DNA of 64,000 nucleotides from an uncultured Akkermansia sp. (GTDB taxonomy: Bacteria; Verrucomicrobiota; Verrucomicrobiia; Verrucomicrobiales; Akkermansiaceae): positions 53,618-117,617 of the forward strand of contig CALXRG010000006.1 of NCBI GenBank assembly GCA_944390825.1, in the 5' to 3' direction. Shown here piece after piece: positions 59,894-64,000 of the stretch (within the stretch, counting starts at the first letter, position 1; each line of letters begins with the position of its first letter). The position numbers and the translations under genes were made by a program. Below the pieces are notes generated by a model that saw only the letters and a list, made by a program, of their open reading frames with translations, was not told the origin of the DNA and did not search any database.

Positions 59894-61282
59894 ATGAGCC
59901 TTCCCGCCATCATCAGCATCCCCGAAGCCGCAGCAGAGATCCTCCGCAAACTCGAAGAACACGGCTTTGAAGCCTACGTCGTGGGAGGCTGCGTACGCGA
60001 CAGCCTGCTGGGCCACCACCCCAAAGACTGGGACGTCTGCACCAGCGCCACCCCGCAGCAAGTCCTGCGCGTCTTCCGCAAGCGCCCCGTCATCAAAACC
60101 GGCCTCAAGCACGGCACCGTCACCGTCCTCATCAACAGGCGCCCCATCGAAGTCACCACCTACCGCATCGACGGCAAATACGCGGACAACCGCCACCCCG
60201 AAAGCGTCGCCTTCGTCAGCAACATCACCGAAGACCTCGCCCGCCGCGACTTCACCATCAACGCCATGGCCTACAACCCGGCCAAGGGCCTAGTGGATGC
60301 CTTTGGCGGGCAGGAAGACCTGGCCGCCGGCATCGTCCGCTGCGTCGGCGAACCCGACGCCCGCTTCAACGAAGACGGCCTGCGCATCCTGCGCGCCCTG
60401 CGCTTTGCCGCCCGCTACGACTTTGCCATCGAATCCGAAACCTCCTACGCCATCCGGCGCAACCGCCACCTGCTGACCAACATCAGCGCCGAGCGCATCT
60501 TCACCGAACTCAAAGGCATCCTCTGCGGCCAAGGCGCCCTGAGCATGCTGCTCGCCTTCCCGGAAGTCTTCTGCACCATCATCCCGGAACTCACCCCCAC
60601 CATCGGCTTTCAGCAGCACAACCCCTACCACATCCACGACGTCTGGACCCACATCGCCCACGCCGTCCAAGCCATCGCCGCCGACCCCGTCCTGCGCCTC
60701 ACCATGCTGATGCACGACATCGCCAAACCCGCCTGCTTCACCATGGGAGAAGACGGCCGGGGACACTTCTACGGCCACGCCGAGCAAGGCGCCGAAATGG
60801 CCACCAACATCCTGCACCGCCTCAAATCCGACAACGACACCCTCAACACCGTCGTCACCCTCATCCGCCACCACGACCACCGCTTCCCAACCACCACCGC
60901 CGGCATGTGCCGCTTCATCGGCAAACTCGGCGAAGAAAACGTCGAACGCCTCTTCCAAGTAGCCCGTGCCGACAACGCCGCCCAATCCCCCATGTCCCAG
61001 CGGGAAGCCATCGAACCCCTGCACAACGCGCGCGTACTGCTCGACGAAGTCATCGAGCAGCACGGAGCCTTCACCGTCAAAGACCTCCACATCAGCGGAC
61101 GCGACCTCATCGCCCTGGGCATCCCGCCAGGCCCCGTCATTGGCCGCATCCTCGAAACCCTACTGGCCGGCGTCCAGGACGGCATCATCCCCAACACCCC
61201 CGAAAACCTCACCGCCCAAGCCCGCTTACTGGCATCCGGCTATCCGACCGCACCGTCACCTGCCCCCGACGGAAAAACTTGA
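59894..61282 (+). CDS. cca: CCA tRNA nucleotidyltransferase with HD domain
   Basis: A 462-residue class II nucleotidyltransferase that builds or repairs the tRNA CCA end. 'YVVGGCVRDSLLGHHPKDWD' holds the GG motif and DxD metal site, 'RRDFTINAMAY' is the base-selecting region and 'EDGLRILRALRFAARYDF' the neck. A C-terminal HD phosphohydrolase domain follows ('HIHDVWTHIAHAV', 'LMHDIAKPACF'). CCA synthesis matters here because the tRNA-Arg gene in this window does not encode CCA. The gene lies 175 bp after nifJ, beyond the hairpin. Confidence 0.93.
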   Translation: MSLPAIISIPEAAAEILRKLEEHGFEAYVVGGCVRDSLLGHHPKDWDVCTSATPQQVLRVFRKRPVIKTGLKHGTVTVLINRRPIEVTTYRIDGKYADNRHPESVAFVSNITEDLARRDFTINAMAYNPAKGLVDAFGGQEDLAAGIVRCVGEPDARFNEDGLRILRALRFAARYDFAIESETSYAIRRNRHLLTNISAERIFTELKGILCGQGALSMLLAFPEVFCTIIPELTPTIGFQQHNPYHIHDVWTHIAHAVQAIAADPVLRLTMLMHDIAKPACFTMGEDGRGHFYGHAEQGAEMATNILHRLKSDNDTLNTVVTLIRHHDHRFPTTTAGMCRFIGKLGEENVERLFQVARADNAAQSPMSQREAIEPLHNARVLLDEVIEQHGAFTVKDLHISGRDLIALGIPPGPVIGRILETLLAGVQDGIIPNTPENLTAQARLLASGYPTAPSPAPDGKT

Positions 61283-61306
61283 ATGACATGCTCAATACTG
61301 TATACT
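61279..61306 (+). promoter_or_regulatory. Promoter of the two-gene glycan locus
   Basis: TTGAAT at 61279-61284, spacer 16, TATACT at 61301-61306, overlapping the cca stop. It would leave a leader of about 170 nt to ATG 61484. Confidence 0.55.
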
Positions 61307-61483
61307 CACTCCAACAAAGAGAATGGAACCCTCAGCAGCCTGTCCTCCTCCGACGAACCACCTGAGCATTGCCAGTTCCCGCATCCTGCAAAGACACGCA
61401 TGCTCACCAACCCGGCAGACAAATCACCGAAAATAACTCCAGATAAGAACAGAGCATATCCCACTCACAACGCACATCATGCT

Positions 61484-62944
61484 ATGAACGAGCCTCTCAA
61501 CCCCAGACTGCGAAATCCATATCCCCTTCTCCACATCGGCCTACTCGGATTGTACGCCGCCCTGGTATGGCTCTTCACAAGCTTCCTTACACTTAATCAA
61601 GAAGACTGGATCCACTTCTCCGACTTCTCCCTAGAAGAATCGTGGAGCTTGTTTCAATCCAGTTACGCCCAGCACAATGCCCGCATTGGAGAAGCCGGTT
61701 CCTACTTTATCGGTCCCCATGCACTAAGCATTTTCCATGTCATTCACCCCGTCTTTGTCATAATTGCCTGCTTATCAGCTTTCCGCCTGGCGACAGGCCA
61801 ATGGGTCACGCGCGATTCCAAGACTCTGCAGACTCTTGTCATACTGATGGTTGGTATTCCATCCATTCATGCAGGTATTTGGTGGTTTGACGGCAACCTC
61901 AGTTGGTTTTATCCCATCACCATTTCCTTGCTATTTTTTTCCTTATACGATACGATTGCTACCGGTCACTTTACTCTGCCCTGGCCAAAGTTCCTCTTCA
62001 TGCTGCCCATGGCCTTCATAATCGGCATGTCGAACGAAAACACCTCGATTACATCAGTCGTGGTGTACATCACCTGTGGACTCTATTGGGTAATCATCGG
62101 GAAAAAGAAACTCAACTGGCAATACATCATCCTGGGCATCATCATGGCAACGGGAGCATACTTGCTCTACACAGCTCCAGGACCGCATCACCGGGCAACC
62201 GACATGATGCAATGGGAGATGAATCTGGAAACCCTCCTCTACCAGTCACTGCTTTCACAGTCAAACTGGCTATTCCTGTTCATCTGCTACTGGAGATTGC
62301 TTCTGCCGGCCGGCCTTCTCCTCGTGTTCTGCCGTGTACGGCACATCAAACTGATGGCCCCGCGCACATGGATCTTGCTGGGGGCGATGTGCATCGCTCA
62401 AGGCGTTCTGTTTGCAGCCCCCTGCTGGGGAGCCCCACGCTCATACACATTGCCGCAGCTCCTTTTTCTGATCATCCTTGCCGACATCTTCACCCGCGCA
62501 GCCTCATCAGGACTGCGGCGCACAGACATACTGGCTTTCTTCAGCCTCTTTATCGCGTGTGCCAGCACAATGCTTGTAACGCGCATTCTCAAGGCCTGTG
62601 CTCAAGAGAAAATAACCAACCAAATTGCAAGTCTCGCAAAAGAAGCCAAAAACAAGGGAGAGCAGCATCTGGTTCTTCACGTTTCTCAACTGGATCTGAA
62701 CCCCATATGCACCCAAATCCCGCTAATACCCCGATTTATCATGTCCACCGACGTTCGGCCTGAACTTCCGCTCATCTCGCTTAGTCCCGAAAAACTGCAA
62801 CTGACAAACACAAACACCCAGGGATGCTTCCCCTACGCCACAGCAGAGACTTTTGTCAACTTTGGACGCCGTGCCCTCAACATCCCCATGGCTAAACGTT
62901 TTGGGCTCGAATCCATCATCTGCATCGATTTCCCGGAGAAATAA
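61484..62944 (+). CDS. Multispanning membrane protein of a gtr-like locus (DUF6056-like)
   Basis: A 486-residue protein with about ten membrane helices ('LLHIGLLGLYAALVWLFTSF', 'SIFHVIHPVFVIIACLSAF', 'QYIILGIIMATGAYLLYT', and others) and an outside C-terminal region. An early periplasmic loop 'LNQEDWIHFSDFS' with acidic residues resembles GT-C type lipid-sugar transferases and DUF6056 proteins. The neighbour is a GtrB-like transferase, which fits a pathway that loads undecaprenyl phosphate inside and transfers the sugar outside. Start uncertain; ATG 61400 is an alternative. Base composition is lower in GC than the core genes upstream. Confidence 0.7.
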   Translation: MNEPLNPRLRNPYPLLHIGLLGLYAALVWLFTSFLTLNQEDWIHFSDFSLEESWSLFQSSYAQHNARIGEAGSYFIGPHALSIFHVIHPVFVIIACLSAFRLATGQWVTRDSKTLQTLVILMVGIPSIHAGIWWFDGNLSWFYPITISLLFFSLYDTIATGHFTLPWPKFLFMLPMAFIIGMSNENTSITSVVVYITCGLYWVIIGKKKLNWQYIILGIIMATGAYLLYTAPGPHHRATDMMQWEMNLETLLYQSLLSQSNWLFLFICYWRLLLPAGLLLVFCRVRHIKLMAPRTWILLGAMCIAQGVLFAAPCWGAPRSYTLPQLLFLIILADIFTRAASSGLRRTDILAFFSLFIACASTMLVTRILKACAQEKITNQIASLAKEAKNKGEQHLVLHVSQLDLNPICTQIPLIPRFIMSTDVRPELPLISLSPEKLQLTNTNTQGCFPYATAETFVNFGRRALNIPMAKRFGLESIICIDFPEK

Positions 62945-62981
62945 GACTAACACCGTTACAACCATTCAAGATACCCAAAAT

Positions 62982-63929
62982 ATGACCGCCAAACCACCCA
63001 CCCTTTGGATTGTCATGCCCTGCTACAATGAAGAAGCCATCATTGAGCACACCGCATCTGTTGCCTTGAACAAATTGAACGAGTGCGTCAAACTGGATCT
63101 CATCGGCCAAAGCAGCAGCCTCCTGTTTGTCGATGACGGTTCGAAAGATAACACATGGGGCTGCATTAAACAGCTGCATCAGTATCATCAGAACATTCAC
63201 GGCTGCAAACTCGCCGCGAACAGGGGCAAGGAATGTGCACTTCTGGCCGGCCTCATGCATGCCAAATCAGAAGCAGACATCGTTATCTGCATGGATGCCG
63301 ATTTGCAGCATGACATTAACGCCATCAACCAGTTCCTGGAGAAATACCGGGAAGGGTACGACATCGTGTACGGTGTCAAAATAACACGTGCCCGGGAACC
63401 CTTCTATAAGCGCTGCTTCTCCAAATTATTCTATACCCTCATGAACATCATGGGCGCGCCGGTCGTCAATGGGCACTCTGATTACAGCCTGATAAGCAGA
63501 CACGTTCTGAATGCCCTCTCTGAATATAACGAACGCAACTTCATGTTCCGGGAATTACTCAATTCCATAGGCTTCAGGAAATGCAGCATTCCCTTCAGCG
63601 TAAAAGACCGAGCCGCCGGACAAAGTAAGTTTTCCTTTTTTCGGCTGCTCAACCTGAGCATCGACGCGATCACCTCATTCTCCACGACGCCCCTTCGTTG
63701 CATCGCCTGCACAGGATTCCTCATGATGCTCATCAGCCTCACCATGATAGCCTGGGTTATCTTCGACTATTTCCAAGGCATTACACCATCAGGCTGGGCG
63801 ACGCTGAACTGTTCCCTGTGGTTTTTGGGTGGCGTATCCATCATGAGCCTCGGTATCATAGGTGAATACCTGGGCCGAATATACATGGAGACCAAGCAAA
63901 GGCCCCGTTACTACATCGAAACAAGGTAA
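62982..63929 (+). CDS. GtrB/DPM1-type bactoprenol glycosyltransferase
   Basis: A 315-residue family 2 glycosyltransferase that moves a sugar from a nucleotide donor to undecaprenyl phosphate at the inner face of the membrane. Motifs: 'WIVMPCYNEEAIIEHT', 'LLFVDDGSKDNTW', 'IVICMDADLQHD' (DXD) and 'VYGVKITRAREPFYKR'. Two C-terminal helices ('IACTGFLMMLISLTMIAWVI' and 'LWFLGGVSIMSLGIIGEYLG') anchor it, as in GtrB and ArnC. ATG 62982 gives the standard N-terminus; the longer frame overlaps the previous gene. A strong hairpin follows. Confidence 0.92.
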   Translation: MTAKPPTLWIVMPCYNEEAIIEHTASVALNKLNECVKLDLIGQSSSLLFVDDGSKDNTWGCIKQLHQYHQNIHGCKLAANRGKECALLAGLMHAKSEADIVICMDADLQHDINAINQFLEKYREGYDIVYGVKITRAREPFYKRCFSKLFYTLMNIMGAPVVNGHSDYSLISRHVLNALSEYNERNFMFRELLNSIGFRKCSIPFSVKDRAAGQSKFSFFRLLNLSIDAITSFSTTPLRCIACTGFLMMLISLTMIAWVIFDYFQGITPSGWATLNCSLWFLGGVSIMSLGIIGEYLGRIYMETKQRPRYYIETR

Positions 63930-63936
63930 GCACTCA

Positions 63937-63970
63937 ACGAGCTCACCTCCCTGATGGGGGGTGAGCTCGT
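63937..63970 (+). terminator. Hairpin after the GtrB-like gene
   Basis: An 11-bp stem ACGAGCTCACC with GGTGAGCTCGT, extended by weaker pairing outside. No long T-run on the plus strand. Confidence 0.65.
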
Positions 63971-64000
63971 CGCTTGAGTTGATATCGGGCTTGTGGATAA

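Overview
The window looks like chromosomal core DNA of a Gram-negative, anaerobic bacterium, most likely a Verrucomicrobiota member near Akkermansia; the lineage is an inference from gene content, not a search result. Supporting signs are an LPS-type heptose pathway, an LpxR-like outer-membrane enzyme, an O-antigen-ligase-like protein, pyruvate:ferredoxin oxidoreductase with pyruvate phosphate dikinase, the long plant/cyanobacterial form of IspH, many glycosyltransferases, moderately high GC and few Shine-Dalgarno sequences. I see no prophage, insertion sequence, CRISPR array or rRNA operon.

Layout. 1-7.0 kb: the 3' end of sbcC and an AddB/AddA-like helicase-nuclease pair (double-strand-break processing). 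7.1-10.5 kb: a pseudopilin, a frameshifted acyltransferase, a GT25 glycosyltransferase with an inverted repeat over its promoter, and rpsO. 10.7-16.1 kb: an NfeD-like/flotillin pair, then a three-gene operon (Pro-rich membrane protein, APH-type kinase, stand-alone CHASE2-like membrane protein). 16.5-22.9 kb: pgi divergent from hldE-gmhA, a lipoprotein and nspC. 23.0-23.6 kb: tRNA-Arg(ACG) and tmRNA. 24-28 kb: a very large SNF2-type ATPase. 28.3-33.1 kb: two related lipoproteins, an LpxR-like protein and a ResB/CcsA cytochrome c maturation pair. 33.5-39 kb: an acyl-activating enzyme, ispH, trxA and a Pro-rich membrane protein. 39-43.5 kb: an O-antigen-ligase-like protein divergent from two glycosyltransferases. 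43.6-52.8 kb: rpmJ, metX, small membrane or exported proteins, ileS-lspA-orf, guaA. 53.2-61.3 kb: ppdK divergent from nifJ, then cca. 61.5-63.9 kb: a lower-GC pair made of a multispanning membrane protein and a GtrB-type glycosyltransferase.

The most striking pattern is in the promoters. At least ten genes have a clear -35/-10 pair (spacer 16-18) whose -10 hexamer ends only 5-12 bases before the start codon, most often exactly 6. Transcription would then begin on, or within a few bases of, the initiation codon, so mRNAs would be leaderless or nearly so. The ribosomal protein genes, nifJ and ppdK keep leaders of about 30-70 nt, and one operon-internal gene (ccsA) has a perfect AGGAGG. This pattern also fixes many start codons that the longest open frame gets wrong.
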